Of a DNA stretch of 64,000 bases, positions 40,274-50,177 are shown in pieces. The notes beneath the pieces are model-generated. The model did not search any database, was not told where the DNA came from, and saw only the letters and a list, made by a program, of their open reading frames with translations. This DNA comes from Flavisericum labens (GTDB lineage Bacteria; Bacteroidota; Bacteroidia; Flavobacteriales; Flavobacteriaceae): positions 1 through 64,000 of the forward strand of contig NZ_JBJJBQ010000005.1 in the NCBI RefSeq assembly GCF_045446075.1. The letters are read 5' to 3'. A program made the position numbers and the translations under genes. How positions within the stretch are numbered: position 1 is the stretch's first letter; each line of letters opens with the position of its first letter.

Positions 40274-43200
40274 CTAGTAGGTTTCAGATTTGTATATTTC
40301 TCCGTTAAAGTAAAATTCTTTCTTAACTAGTTTGTTGTTTTCATTATAGTACTGCATTTCTCCAGATTCTTCACCATTTTTATAGTTAATTACTTCTTTA
40401 GGGTTACCGTTTTTATAGTATTTTTTTACCGGACCTTGTAAAATCCCCATTTGATAATTGCTTTCGTTTTTTATTTTGCCATTTTCGTAATATTCAATGT
40501 TAAGGCCATTATATTCGTTATCTACAAAATGCATTTCTTCCTTTAGTCGCCCAGAATAGAAATATATCTTATAAGAGTTTATTAAATCACCATTCTTATA
40601 CTCCAGTTCTCTGGCAATATTCCCGTTGCTAAAGTAGCTCGTTATTTTTGCAGTTTCATTGATAATGGGAACCATAGGTAATTCTTCAGAATTTTTGTCT
40701 AAATAACTGTACCCTATAAAAGCACCATGGCTATAATGTCTTATGAGTTGAAGGTTTTCTGATGGATCGTAAAAAACTGTTTTTCCATGTAAAGCGTCGT
40801 CCTTATAATCAGTGGTTCTTGCCTTTTTACCGTTTTCGTGAAACCTAACCCAAGTTTTTATCCTTTTTCCATATTCATAGAATAATTGAGCTTCAATTGA
40901 CCCATCTTTGAAATAATTAAGGCATTCACCATGAAGGTTGCCGTTTTTGTAATTCATAACACTCTCTATTGTGCCGTCTTCGTAGAACCATGTCCATTTT
41001 CCATCTTGGGCACCGTTTGTATAATGGCCTTCAATAGACTTATTGCCGTAGAAATCGTAACCTAAATATGGCCCATGTTTTACACCGTTCACGTATTCAA
41101 TAATTACATCGGTTTTTCTATTATTATTTAATAATTCAATCGTAAAATTATTAGACTCTGGTTTGTAATGAACCGTATGAATAATATTGTCTTGGTTATC
41201 ATAGTATGATTCTTCTAACAATTTACCATATTCATATCTACTAGTGTGCTCTAGTTTTCCATCAACACTATAAAATGCTTGAACGCCATGTAATTTATCT
41301 TTATGATAAAAGTTTACAGTTTGTAGAGAACCATCTATGAAATAAGAGCGCCATTCACCATGACCTGTCCCATTTTTATACCATCCTTGTCTTTTTAGTT
41401 GACCATTTTTAAAGTAGTCCACATAATACCCAGACAAGGAGTCGTTTACATAGTTGCTAATAGCCTCGGCCTTTCCATTATTGTGGTATGTTATATACTC
41501 ACCTGTAGCTTTGTTTTCAGAGTAGCTTCCCTTTTCTGTTAAAACACCATTTTTCGAGAAAAACTCCCAATAACCTTCTTTCCCTCCTTTAATATCATAT
41601 AGTCCTTTGGAAGAAACATTACCATTTGGATGGTGTCCAGTGAACTGAAACTCTCCGCCTTTTTTTCTGCCTTCGCTTAAAATGTTTCCGTTTTTATCGT
41701 AGTATTTATATTCTATTATTTCCCCTTTTCTGTATAGATAGTCGTAGTAGAGTTTGCCGTCGGTATCAAAGTATTTGTATTCACCATCAAGGTCTCCTTC
41801 GTTGTAAGAAAAACTCGATTGCAAGGTGCCGTCACGGTAATAAGATTTCCAAGGTCCGTTGTAATAATTTTCAGAGCCTTGTCCTTCTTCATAGGTATTG
41901 CCATTAGTATAATAACTTTTGTAGTGACCGTTTAGCTCGCCTTCTATATAATTTGCTTCGCTAGATACTTTTTTATTGAAAAAGTATTTTTTTTCGATTC
42001 CTTGCCTCTTACCATTTTTAAAGGGCATTTCAGCATAAACCGTCCCGTCTGCGTAATACTCAAGGGCCAAATCACTTATTGAACCATCTTTATATGGAAT
42101 GTTAAATTCAAGTAAATCTTCACCTACCGGAAAGTATGATTGATATATTCCGTCCAATTCTCCATTTTTAAAAAACTTTTTTTGAATTAAGGCTCCCATG
42201 TCGTTGTAATATCTATACTCTCCACTTAGTTTGTTATTTAAGTAATTAGCCTGAACATAAGGTTTGCCGTTTTCATAAAAGAGTTGGTTTTTACCCTCTA
42301 AAATGCCAATTTTATAGGTAGCGGTCTCTTTTGTTTTTCCATTGCTGTAGAGCCACGTCCACTTGCCTGTTCTTTCTCCGTTATCATCATAGGTGCCAAA
42401 CGACATTAATTGGCCGTTTTGATTATAAAAATTCCATTTTCCAACGCTCACGGTATTGTTCATTTTTCCAATAGCTTGAACATATCCGTTATAATAATTA
42501 AAAGAAACCTCCTGTTTTTTATCTTGGATGACAATGGTGTTGTTTTTTAAAATGTCATACCATTTAGGGTAGAACAAATCCATAAATCCCTTGATTTCTT
42601 TTTCTTTTTGCTTTATAATTTTTACATATGTTTCGTTTTGAATTGAGTATGATAGAGTGTAAGTGAAATTATCGAATAAATTATTTTCTTTAACCCACTG
42701 GAAAAAAGGAACGTATTTTTTATCCCAAAATCCATCGCCTCCTTCAAAACCTTCAAGCTGCGTTATTAGAGCATGGTTTTGTCTGGTTAGTGAAATGTTG
42801 ATTTTGTTACCTGTATCGTAATTTTCGTTTAGAGCAACTTTATTGGTTAAAACTAAATCGATATCTTCAAAATATTTGTCGTCATCAGAGATTTGTAAGT
42901 TTAATTTTGCGATATTTTCATTTTTTTCAGCAACCAAATTATTTAAAGACTTTAAAGTGTCGAACGCACCGTTTTCATCAAAAGTTAAAATTAAATACAT
43001 ATTGTAGCACATTAGTGCTTGAGACATGAGTTCTTGGTTATAACAGATATTTCCCAGCTGAAGATGTGACTTGGCATAAGTTGGGTTGAATAAAATGGCC
43101 TGCTGATATGCATAAACGGCTTCATTAATTTTCTCAAGTTCTTCAAAAGCAACCCCTTTATTATACCATAACAGGTAATAATTAGGATAGGTTTTTAAGC

Positions 43201-43570
43201 CTTCATTATAAATTTGAATAGCTTCATTGTACTTATCAAGTGACGCTAATGCCAGGCCTTTATTTATGTAAAAGGATAAATTAGAATCGTAGTTATTTAG
43301 GCGCAAACCTTCATCGGCAACTTTTATTGCCTCTTCATATTTTTCAGAATTTATTAAGTAATACGATTTTGAAATTAAAACACTCGCATAGGTAGAGTCG
43401 TTTTTGTTGATTTGGTTTAAAATTTCAATCGTTTTTTCATAATCATTCTCTTGTATAGCTTTTGAAGCTTGAGAATAGACATTGTCATAATCTATAAACG
43501 GGATTTTTTCTTGTGAAAAATTTGGAAGTGATACTAAAAGATAAAGGGCAAAAGTTAATTTTTTTGTCAT
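40274..43570 (-). CDS. Large TPR plus MORN-repeat (YwqK-like) secreted protein
   Basis: 1098 aa with a signal peptide (about 1-19). Residues ~30-200 are TPR repeats (NKGLALASLDKYNEAIQIY, NKGVAFEELEKINEAVYAY). From ~360 to the end there are more than twenty MORN-like units of the form YYxNGxxxxxxxYxxGxxxGxWxxY. Such repeats make extended beta-sheet rods that bind lipids or proteins; some annotations call the family YwqK antitoxin, which I would not accept here. It heads the operon with two transglutaminase paralogues and yraN. An envelope or surface scaffold is a reasonable guess. Confidence 0.87.
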   Translation of the reverse strand: MTKKLTFALYLLVSLPNFSQEKIPFIDYDNVYSQASKAIQENDYEKTIEILNQINKNDSTYASVLISKSYYLINSEKYEEAIKVADEGLRLNNYDSNLSFYINKGLALASLDKYNEAIQIYNEGLKTYPNYYLLWYNKGVAFEELEKINEAVYAYQQAILFNPTYAKSHLQLGNICYNQELMSQALMCYNMYLILTFDENGAFDTLKSLNNLVAEKNENIAKLNLQISDDDKYFEDIDLVLTNKVALNENYDTGNKINISLTRQNHALITQLEGFEGGDGFWDKKYVPFFQWVKENNLFDNFTYTLSYSIQNETYVKIIKQKEKEIKGFMDLFYPKWYDILKNNTIVIQDKKQEVSFNYYNGYVQAIGKMNNTVSVGKWNFYNQNGQLMSFGTYDDNGERTGKWTWLYSNGKTKETATYKIGILEGKNQLFYENGKPYVQANYLNNKLSGEYRYYNDMGALIQKKFFKNGELDGIYQSYFPVGEDLLEFNIPYKDGSISDLALEYYADGTVYAEMPFKNGKRQGIEKKYFFNKKVSSEANYIEGELNGHYKSYYTNGNTYEEGQGSENYYNGPWKSYYRDGTLQSSFSYNEGDLDGEYKYFDTDGKLYYDYLYRKGEIIEYKYYDKNGNILSEGRKKGGEFQFTGHHPNGNVSSKGLYDIKGGKEGYWEFFSKNGVLTEKGSYSENKATGEYITYHNNGKAEAISNYVNDSLSGYYVDYFKNGQLKRQGWYKNGTGHGEWRSYFIDGSLQTVNFYHKDKLHGVQAFYSVDGKLEHTSRYEYGKLLEESYYDNQDNIIHTVHYKPESNNFTIELLNNNRKTDVIIEYVNGVKHGPYLGYDFYGNKSIEGHYTNGAQDGKWTWFYEDGTIESVMNYKNGNLHGECLNYFKDGSIEAQLFYEYGKRIKTWVRFHENGKKARTTDYKDDALHGKTVFYDPSENLQLIRHYSHGAFIGYSYLDKNSEELPMVPIINETAKITSYFSNGNIARELEYKNGDLINSYKIYFYSGRLKEEMHFVDNEYNGLNIEYYENGKIKNESNYQMGILQGPVKKYYKNGNPKEVINYKNGEESGEMQYYNENNKLVKKEFYFNGEIYKSETY

Positions 43571-43738
43571 CGGTATTGTTTAGTTGAACGAATTGTGCGA
43601 AAAATTACATTTTTTTACTGACTTTTTAAGCAAAAAAATCAATTTATAGTTTAAATGCATAATTAATTGAGGAATTGTGTTATTACATCAGCCCCTTTTT
43701 AAAGTACGGGGTATTAAAGTTGGAATATTTTAAAAGTA

Positions 43739-44899
43739 CTAACCCCTAAACAAAAAGAAATCATCTTTCATATGCTCAATTTTGGCATCTTGATTTGTAA
43801 TAATGTAGTCTATGGCCTGTGAGGTAAAAAGATTGCCTTTTTCAGTTAAAGAAACAATATTCTTATCTAGTTTAATCATGTTGTTTTTAATTGCTAGCTC
43901 TAGAACCGTTTTACTGCGGACTTTTTGCCAATTAATATGCTCGTTAAGGTGGTTAACATGGCGTTCACTTTCTTCCTTGTGGTTTTTTAAGTGCAACAAA
44001 AACGTGAGTAAAGATACCTCTATACGTTGTTGTTTTTCTCTGTATAAAACCGCTATAATACCTTTATTTGGTGCAAATAGGTAAACTGCTAGAAATAATA
44101 TACCCAGCATGGTGGTGATAGAACCAGCAATAGAGGCATCGAGCACATGTGCTAACCAATAGCCGGAGATAGCGCAAAAAACCCCAAACCCAATAGCATA
44201 AATTAGCATACGTTTTAAATCGGTTGTGAGTAAATAGGCCGCTGCTGCCGGGGCAATCATTAGGGCAACAACCAAAATAGCACCAACGGCATCAAAAGCG
44301 CCAACGGTTGTGATAGACGACACCGTCATTAAACCATAGTGAATAAAAGTTGGTGAAAACCCTAGAGAGGCAGCTAATCCCGCATCAAAAGTGCTTATTT
44401 TTAATTCTTTGAAAAAAGCAAAAAGCAAGGCGATGGTTATGACTAAAATACTTCCGATAACCCATAAAGATTTTGGTCCTACATCAACTCCAGCAATAAT
44501 CAATCTGTCAAAAGGAGCAAAGGCTAATTCACCCAAAAGAACGGCATCAACATCTAAATGAACATCGTTTGCATTTTTTGCTATGAGAATAACCCCAATG
44601 CTAAACAAAATTGGAAAGACCAAGCCAATGGCGGTATCTTCTTTTACTAACCCTGTTTTTTGAATATATTCCACCAAAATTACAGTAATAATTCCTGTTA
44701 TGGCGGCCAAGAGGATAAGCAATGGTGAGTTCAGGTCTTGCGTGATGAAAAAACCAACGACGATACCAGGTAAAATGGAATGGCTAATGGCATCACTAAT
44801 CATGGCCATTTTTCGCAATACCAAAAATGTGCCTGGAATGGCACATGCTATGGCCACCAAACTTGCAATTAGTTGTATTTCTATTTGCGCACTACTCAT
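43739..44899 (-). CDS. Metal ABC transporter permease with C-terminal winged-helix-like tail
   Basis: 386 aa. Residues 1-~280 are a ZnuB/TroC-type permease (VLRKMAMISDAISHSILPGIVVG near the N terminus, GAFDAVGAILVVALMIAPAAAAYL). The remaining ~100 residues are soluble and read like a helical winged-helix segment ending LTEKGNLFTSQAIDYI. It overlaps the upstream permease gene by 8 nt and is the last gene of the importer. It would form a heterodimeric channel with that permease. The DNA-binding-like tail on a permease is unusual. Confidence 0.9.
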   Translation of the reverse strand: MSSAQIEIQLIASLVAIACAIPGTFLVLRKMAMISDAISHSILPGIVVGFFITQDLNSPLLILLAAITGIITVILVEYIQKTGLVKEDTAIGLVFPILFSIGVILIAKNANDVHLDVDAVLLGELAFAPFDRLIIAGVDVGPKSLWVIGSILVITIALLFAFFKELKISTFDAGLAASLGFSPTFIHYGLMTVSSITTVGAFDAVGAILVVALMIAPAAAAYLLTTDLKRMLIYAIGFGVFCAISGYWLAHVLDASIAGSITTMLGILFLAVYLFAPNKGIIAVLYREKQQRIEVSLLTFLLHLKNHKEESERHVNHLNEHINWQKVRSKTVLELAIKNNMIKLDKNIVSLTEKGNLFTSQAIDYIITNQDAKIEHMKDDFFLFRG

Positions 44900-46019
44900 G
44901 GGTTTTGTGTTGTTGGTTGTACAAATTCGTAGCAGTTTTAAAGCCTTCCTCTGTCAAACTCCACATATTGCCTTCTAATACTACATAGTTTTTGTTTACT
45001 AGTTTTTGTAAAGTGCCCTTCGTGTATCCGTGGAAATTGTTAAGGATTTTAATGGTATGCGGATGCGAAATATTATCGTGAGTGGAGGCAATACGGTACA
45101 TAAAGGCTAATGTTTTATGAAGCTCTAAATCTCTACGGTTTTTTATAAATCGAATTTGTTTAAATAAAAGTCCACGGCTAGGTGAAAAAATAAACGAGAA
45201 TAGCACAAAAACGCCAGCAACAATTACAATAACTGGCCCAGTAGAAAGGTTATTTTGACTAGCACTTATGGCGGTGCCAAAAACTCCTGAAAATGCTCCA
45301 AAAACAGCTGCTAAAAACACCATAGTGCTTAAACTGTTGGTCCATTGTCGTGCTGCTGCTGCCGGAGCTAAAAGCATGGCACTCATTAGCACTACACCTA
45401 CGGTTTGCAACCCTAAAACGATGGCTAAAACAATAAATGTGGTGATTAAAATATCAATAAATTTAGTGTTAAAACCCAGTGTTTTTGTGTAATCGGCATC
45501 AAAAAGAAGAATTTTAAATTCTTTCCAAAAAAGTAAAAGAACAAGCAGGCAAATACTAGTAACGATGGCCATAAGCCAAACATCGCTTTCAACAAGCGTT
45601 GCTGCTTGTCCGAATAGATATTTATCAAGTCCGGCTTGATTAGCATTGGGTTGTTTTTGAATAAAGGTGAGCAATAACATACCGAAACCAAAAAATAATG
45701 AAAGAATAAGCCCCAAAGCTGTGTCTGATTTTAAGTGGGTTTTACTGATGATGCTGCGAATCCAGAAGGTGCCAATTAAACCGCTAATTAGCGCTCCAAG
45801 AAGAAGCAAATTGCTATCTTTTGTTCCGGAAATCAAGAAGGCTATGGCGATTCCAGGGAGCGCAGCGTGCGAAATAGCATCACCTAAAAGGCTTTGTTTT
45901 CGAAGTACTGCAAAACTGCCCAACATACCCGTAACGGCACCGAGAATAGCCGTTCCTAGCGTAATGGTTCTGAGGGTATAATCAGAAAAAAGGAGTTTTA
46001 TATATTCTGTTATATCCAT
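44892..46019 (-). CDS. Metal ABC transporter permease with C-terminal winged-helix-like tail
   Basis: 375 aa. Permease domain 1-~290 with VLRKQSLLGDAISHAALPGIAIA and GVVLMSAMLLAPAAAARQW. The C-terminal tail (about 295-375: LHKTLAFMYRIAST, HTIKILNNFHGYTKGTLQKLVNK, WSLTEEGFKTA) resembles a DtxR-like winged helix (helix-turn-helix then wing). It starts 2 nt after the ATPase gene. Divalent Mn, Zn or Fe are the expected substrates of this family. Confidence 0.9.
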   Translation of the reverse strand: MDITEYIKLLFSDYTLRTITLGTAILGAVTGMLGSFAVLRKQSLLGDAISHAALPGIAIAFLISGTKDSNLLLLGALISGLIGTFWIRSIISKTHLKSDTALGLILSLFFGFGMLLLTFIQKQPNANQAGLDKYLFGQAATLVESDVWLMAIVTSICLLVLLLFWKEFKILLFDADYTKTLGFNTKFIDILITTFIVLAIVLGLQTVGVVLMSAMLLAPAAAARQWTNSLSTMVFLAAVFGAFSGVFGTAISASQNNLSTGPVIVIVAGVFVLFSFIFSPSRGLLFKQIRFIKNRRDLELHKTLAFMYRIASTHDNISHPHTIKILNNFHGYTKGTLQKLVNKNYVVLEGNMWSLTEEGFKTATNLYNQQHKTHE

Positions 46020-46021
46020 TT

Positions 46022-46801
46022 TTATTCCTGAATACTAACTTTGTAATTAATGCCGTAGGTTTTGGTTAAGTTATCGTCGTTGAAAATATCTTTAATCGGC
46101 CCTGTAGCAATTTTTTTAACGTTTAAAAAGGTTACCCAGTCAAAATACTCGGGAACCGTTTGTAAATCGTGATGTACCACAATAACCGTTTTTCCAGCTT
46201 TTCGCAATGCTTTTAAAATGTTGATGATGGCAATTTCAGTAGAAGCATCAACACCTTGAAAAGGTTCGTCCATAAAATAGATAGATGCATTTTGCACCAA
46301 CGCTCTTGCCAAGAAAATACGTTGTTGTTGTCCGCCAGATAGCTGACTTATTTGACGGTTTTTAAAAGGTAGCATGCCTACCTTTTCAAGTGCTTCCAAT
46401 GCTGATTTTTTTTCTTTTTGCCCCGGACGTTTTATCCATCCTAAACTTCCGTAGGTACCCATCATTACCACATCTAATGCTGTAGTGGGAAAATCCCAAT
46501 CTACACTTCCTTTTTGGGGAACGTAGGCTACTAATTCGCGTTGTTTTTCGTAGGGTTTGCCATAAATGCTAACGCTTCCCGCAATGGGCTTTAAAATACC
46601 CAAAATGGATTTTATGAGCGTGGATTTTCCGGCACCATTGGGCCCTACTATAGCCATAAGTATGCCTTCGGGAATTTCTAAATCGATATCCCAAAGTACT
46701 GGTTTATAGTTGTATGCTACGGTTAAATCGTCTACTTGTACAGCAATGGTTCCAGCGGAAGCGGGAGTCTCCTTTAAGTTTTTATCTTTTTTTTGTAACA
46801 T
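46022..46801 (-). CDS. Metal ABC transporter ATP-binding protein
   Basis: 259 aa. Walker A GPNGAGKSTLIKS, Q-loop VPQKGSVDW, ABC signature LSGGQQQRIFLARAL, Walker B IYFMDEPFQGVD and switch His VVHHD are all present. It matches the TroB/MntB/ZnuC group that powers divalent-metal uptake. Separated from the binding-protein gene upstream by 202 bp, but on the same strand. Confidence 0.95.
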   Translation of the reverse strand: MLQKKDKNLKETPASAGTIAVQVDDLTVAYNYKPVLWDIDLEIPEGILMAIVGPNGAGKSTLIKSILGILKPIAGSVSIYGKPYEKQRELVAYVPQKGSVDWDFPTTALDVVMMGTYGSLGWIKRPGQKEKKSALEALEKVGMLPFKNRQISQLSGGQQQRIFLARALVQNASIYFMDEPFQGVDASTEIAIINILKALRKAGKTVIVVHHDLQTVPEYFDWVTFLNVKKIATGPIKDIFNDDNLTKTYGINYKVSIQE

Positions 46802-47003
46802 AATTTATTTTTTTATGTTCATTTTGTCTTGATACAAAACGAACCAAAAATCATTTCAAAAATAGGAAATTGCTAAAGCATCATTCTCTTTAAGAGTTTC
46901 GCGACTGCACTCTTTCGTTCATTATTTCTCATTTTTGATGGTTCCGACAATGTCGGAATTTGGGGTTTGGTTTTCTAATGTGACTATTAGTTTACTTGCT
47001 AAC
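46802..47003 (-). other. Intergenic region inside the metal importer cluster
   Basis: No ORF is supported. It contains TTCCGAC-aat-GTCGGAA (about 46,945-46,961), a perfect 7-bp stem without a good T-run, and AT-rich sequence. It may attenuate transcription between the binding-protein gene and the ATPase/permease genes, or mark the point where a second promoter lies. Confidence 0.35.
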
Positions 47004-47909
47004 TTACTTTAACGCCTTTACAATGGTATTTACATTGTGCTTAAACATGCCAATGTAAGTGCCTTCATCCGTGCCTGCATTTCCTAAGGCATCAGAGAAC
47101 AGCGAGCCACCAATTTCAACATTGTGTCCTTTTGAATTCACCGCGGCTTGTAAGGCTTCGATGGTACGTTTTGGCACCGAACTTTCAACAAATATGGCTT
47201 TTACTTGTTTTTCTATAATAAATGCAGAAAGTTTTTGTACGTCTTGAACTCCAGCCTCGGTGGCCGTTGAAATACCTTGTAAGCCAACAACCTCAAAACC
47301 GAAAGATTTTCCAAAATAATTAAAGGCATCGTGCGCCGTAACTAAAATACGTTTTTCCTTTGGAAGGGCGTCAATTGTGGTTTGCAATTCTGCTTTCAAC
47401 GCATTGAGTTTCTCAATATAATGGTTAGCATTAGCCTGAAAAGCTGTTTTTTGTTCTGGAATGATTTCTGAAAGCTTATCAGCTACAAAATGTGCGGCTT
47501 GTATCCAATAGTCTACATTAAACCAAATATGTGGATCGTAGTTGGATGCAAAATATTCTGAACCAATTAAAGTGTTTTTGTCCAGCGCATCGGAGATGGC
47601 AACCGTTTTTTGAGTTCTCATTTTTTCGAAAACTTCTACCAATTTACCCTCTAAGTGCAAACCATTGTAAAAAATAATATCGGCACTTGCTAATTTGTTA
47701 ACGTCTCCCTCGCTGGCTTTATAAAGATGTGGGTCAACCCCGCTTCCCATAAAACCTTGTAGATTAATATGCTCGCCACCAATATTTTTAACCAAATCGG
47801 TTATCATGGTGGTAGTGGCGACTACGTTGAATTTGCCGTTGGACTTTTTTTCGTTTTTACAACTTAAAAATAGTGCTATAAAGGCTAGAGTGAGTATTTG
47901 TTTGTTCAT
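47004..47909 (-). CDS. TroA-like metal-binding lipoprotein of ABC importer
   Basis: 301 aa with a lipobox (FLSC, Cys17). Four likely metal ligands can be read: H61 (VDPHLY), H127 (DPHIWF), H193 (TAHDAF) and D281 (GTDEGTY). A histidine in the third position is as in TroA/ZnuA, whereas PsaA/MntC have glutamate, so both Zn and Mn are possible. It starts 9 nt after the TonB receptor stop, so outer-membrane uptake and periplasmic capture are co-expressed. Confidence 0.93.
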   Translation of the reverse strand: MNKQILTLAFIALFLSCKNEKKSNGKFNVVATTTMITDLVKNIGGEHINLQGFMGSGVDPHLYKASEGDVNKLASADIIFYNGLHLEGKLVEVFEKMRTQKTVAISDALDKNTLIGSEYFASNYDPHIWFNVDYWIQAAHFVADKLSEIIPEQKTAFQANANHYIEKLNALKAELQTTIDALPKEKRILVTAHDAFNYFGKSFGFEVVGLQGISTATEAGVQDVQKLSAFIIEKQVKAIFVESSVPKRTIEALQAAVNSKGHNVEIGGSLFSDALGNAGTDEGTYIGMFKHNVNTIVKALK

Positions 47910-47918
47910 TGATCAAAT

Positions 47919-50162
47919 TTAATTTAAAGTATATCGTAATCCAAAAAATAGTCGTCTTCCTTGGTTCGGCCCATATACATAAGAAGGGTCAAAGGTTAGG
48001 GCATATGGGTTGTCGCTGGTGGCTATTGCATTACCACTATTGTCGAACTGTACATTTTCATCAAACGGATCTTGAGACCTGGCTATAATGAAAGGGTTGC
48101 CTTTGTTGGGGGTCCAATTAAGTAAGTTTTTCACACCACCATAAATTTCAAAATTGTTTAGGCCATCAAATGTCAGTTGTATGTTTTGTATGCTCCAGAA
48201 CGGTGAATCTTGTAACCTGGGATCTAAATCGCCCAAAAGCGGTAAACGCATGGGGCCATAAAGGTTTCCGGTGTAATCTAAAACTAAATTGTATTTGTAG
48301 TTTTTATATGAAGCAGCCCATGTTCCTGTAAAGCTTTCAGTTAAAATTTGTCGTTCTGTAACACCGTTTTCAGTTTTCGATACGTCTTGGAGTGTAGCGC
48401 CTGCAAGTAATTTAATACCGTTGGAAAACATAGCGTCTATATTGAGACTAACCCCTTGGCTTACCGCTTTACCATTTAAATTATCATAAATGATTTGGTT
48501 GGGGTTGGTGTCATAGTCGGGTAAAATTAAATTGGTAAAATGGGTATACCAAGCCGAAGCATCTAAGCCTATAATAACTCCGCTTTTGGTAAATAATTTG
48601 GTTAGATAATTAAGATTGACGTTGTAAGAGCGTTCAGGTTTTAGGGCTTCAGTTATCACAACATCGCGTGCTCCCGTGAGTGCAGCATGTTCTTCGGTAA
48701 ATAAATTGACTACCCTAAATCCGGTACCTGCATTAATACGAAAAATGTCATTTTTTGTGGGTTTGAATTTATAAGCTATTCGTGGGGTAAAAATATTACC
48801 GTGTCTTTTATCGTAATCGTAACGAGCTCCCAAAAGCAGGTTGTGTTTTTCACTTAACTTCAATTCATCTTGAACAAAGAATGACGGTATAACAATTTCA
48901 TCGGCTAATGGAGTAGCAGGCGTATTGTCATTATAGAAGTTATACCGTGCTGCAGTACCAAACAATAAATCATGATTCTCAATTGATTTGTCCCAAGTAA
49001 ATTGACCAAAACCAATTCGCTGCGTCGCTAAATAGGGCACATTGCCGTATACCGAATTTTGGTCGTGATTGGTATAAGAAAACTGAAAGAGTACTTTTTC
49101 TTCAACAGGCAATTGGTATTTGCCCAAAATCTCATAACGTTTGGTATAAATACTTTCACCATATACATCACTTCCTCCGCGATAGGATGGATTCCATTGC
49201 ATTTCGCCGCCCCAGCGGTCTTCGTAAAAAAAGCGTCCGGCCATAGAGAATACCCTATTGTTATTGCGTCTGAAATTCCATTTTTGAAAAATAGAGATTC
49301 GATCTTGCAGGGTTAAATCAGTAAAATTATCATTATTGTTGTCTATCGGGTTACTATAATTAAAGTAATTAATACCAGTTAGAACATCGGTTTTAAGACC
49401 CAACTTAGCTTTAAAACCAAGGTCTATATTGGCTTCCCCCCAACCTGAAACATAGCTGTCTGCAAAAACTCTAGGAGCATGTTCAGGAAGTTTGGTGATT
49501 ATGTTTATGAGCCCCCCTACAGCTTCGCTGCCGTATAATGAGGATGCGGGTCCCTTTACAATTTCAACTTGTTCGATAAGTGAGTTTGGAATACCCGACA
49601 ACCCATAAACCGTTGAAAGACCGCTAACTATGGGCATTCCGTCTATTAAAACCAAAGTGTAAGGGCCTTCTAAACCATTAATGTGAATATCGCCCGTGTT
49701 ACAAACGTTACAGTTAATTTGTGGGCGAACACCATTTACGTTTTGAAGGGCCTCAAAAATATTAGGTGTTGGGTTTTTCTTTAAAAAAGTAGGTGTATAA
49801 ACTTCAACAGGAACGGGACTTTCTAATCGTGATACCGCTTTTAGGGTTCCGGTGACAACAACCTCGTCGAGCATTTCCGATTCCTCTAAATGAAAATCAA
49901 TATTTATGTTTTCTTCGTTTATTGTAACACGTTTTCTTTGAGTTTTATAACCGGTAAATGATACCAATATGGTGAATTTTCCTGTTTCTACTCCTTTTAT
50001 AGTGTAAAACCCATTTTCGTTTGCCATGGCCCCTTTTGAAGTTTCTTTAATGAATACATTCGCGAAAGCTAGTGGTTCACCATTAGAATAAACCCGACCA
50101 CTGACTTCTTGCCCGTACAAGGAAAATGAGACAGTGCTAATTATAATTATAAGGTATTTCAT
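47919..50162 (-). CDS. TonB-dependent receptor, probably for metal or metal chelate
   Basis: 747 aa. Signal peptide (about 1-16), a carboxypeptidase-regulatory-like domain (SGRVYSNGEPLAFANVFIKE), plug domain with LIDGMPIVSG and VEIVKGPASSLYGSEAVGG, and a 22-strand barrel ending in a terminal aromatic-rich strand (LFFGLRYTLN). The plug carries CNVCNTGD, a Cys pair seen in several receptors of this type. Divergent from an MntR-type regulator with a palindromic operator in between, and followed by the TroA-like gene, which points to manganese or a related metal. Confidence 0.92.
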   Translation of the reverse strand: MKYLIIIISTVSFSLYGQEVSGRVYSNGEPLAFANVFIKETSKGAMANENGFYTIKGVETGKFTILVSFTGYKTQRKRVTINEENINIDFHLEESEMLDEVVVTGTLKAVSRLESPVPVEVYTPTFLKKNPTPNIFEALQNVNGVRPQINCNVCNTGDIHINGLEGPYTLVLIDGMPIVSGLSTVYGLSGIPNSLIEQVEIVKGPASSLYGSEAVGGLINIITKLPEHAPRVFADSYVSGWGEANIDLGFKAKLGLKTDVLTGINYFNYSNPIDNNNDNFTDLTLQDRISIFQKWNFRRNNNRVFSMAGRFFYEDRWGGEMQWNPSYRGGSDVYGESIYTKRYEILGKYQLPVEEKVLFQFSYTNHDQNSVYGNVPYLATQRIGFGQFTWDKSIENHDLLFGTAARYNFYNDNTPATPLADEIVIPSFFVQDELKLSEKHNLLLGARYDYDKRHGNIFTPRIAYKFKPTKNDIFRINAGTGFRVVNLFTEEHAALTGARDVVITEALKPERSYNVNLNYLTKLFTKSGVIIGLDASAWYTHFTNLILPDYDTNPNQIIYDNLNGKAVSQGVSLNIDAMFSNGIKLLAGATLQDVSKTENGVTERQILTESFTGTWAASYKNYKYNLVLDYTGNLYGPMRLPLLGDLDPRLQDSPFWSIQNIQLTFDGLNNFEIYGGVKNLLNWTPNKGNPFIIARSQDPFDENVQFDNSGNAIATSDNPYALTFDPSYVYGPNQGRRLFFGLRYTLN

Positions 50163-50177
50163 AGATTAATATTTTTG

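Noticed and set aside
40274..43570. Calling the MORN-repeat protein a YwqK-type antitoxin
   Set aside because: It has a signal peptide, TPR repeats and envelope-type neighbours, and there is no partner toxin.
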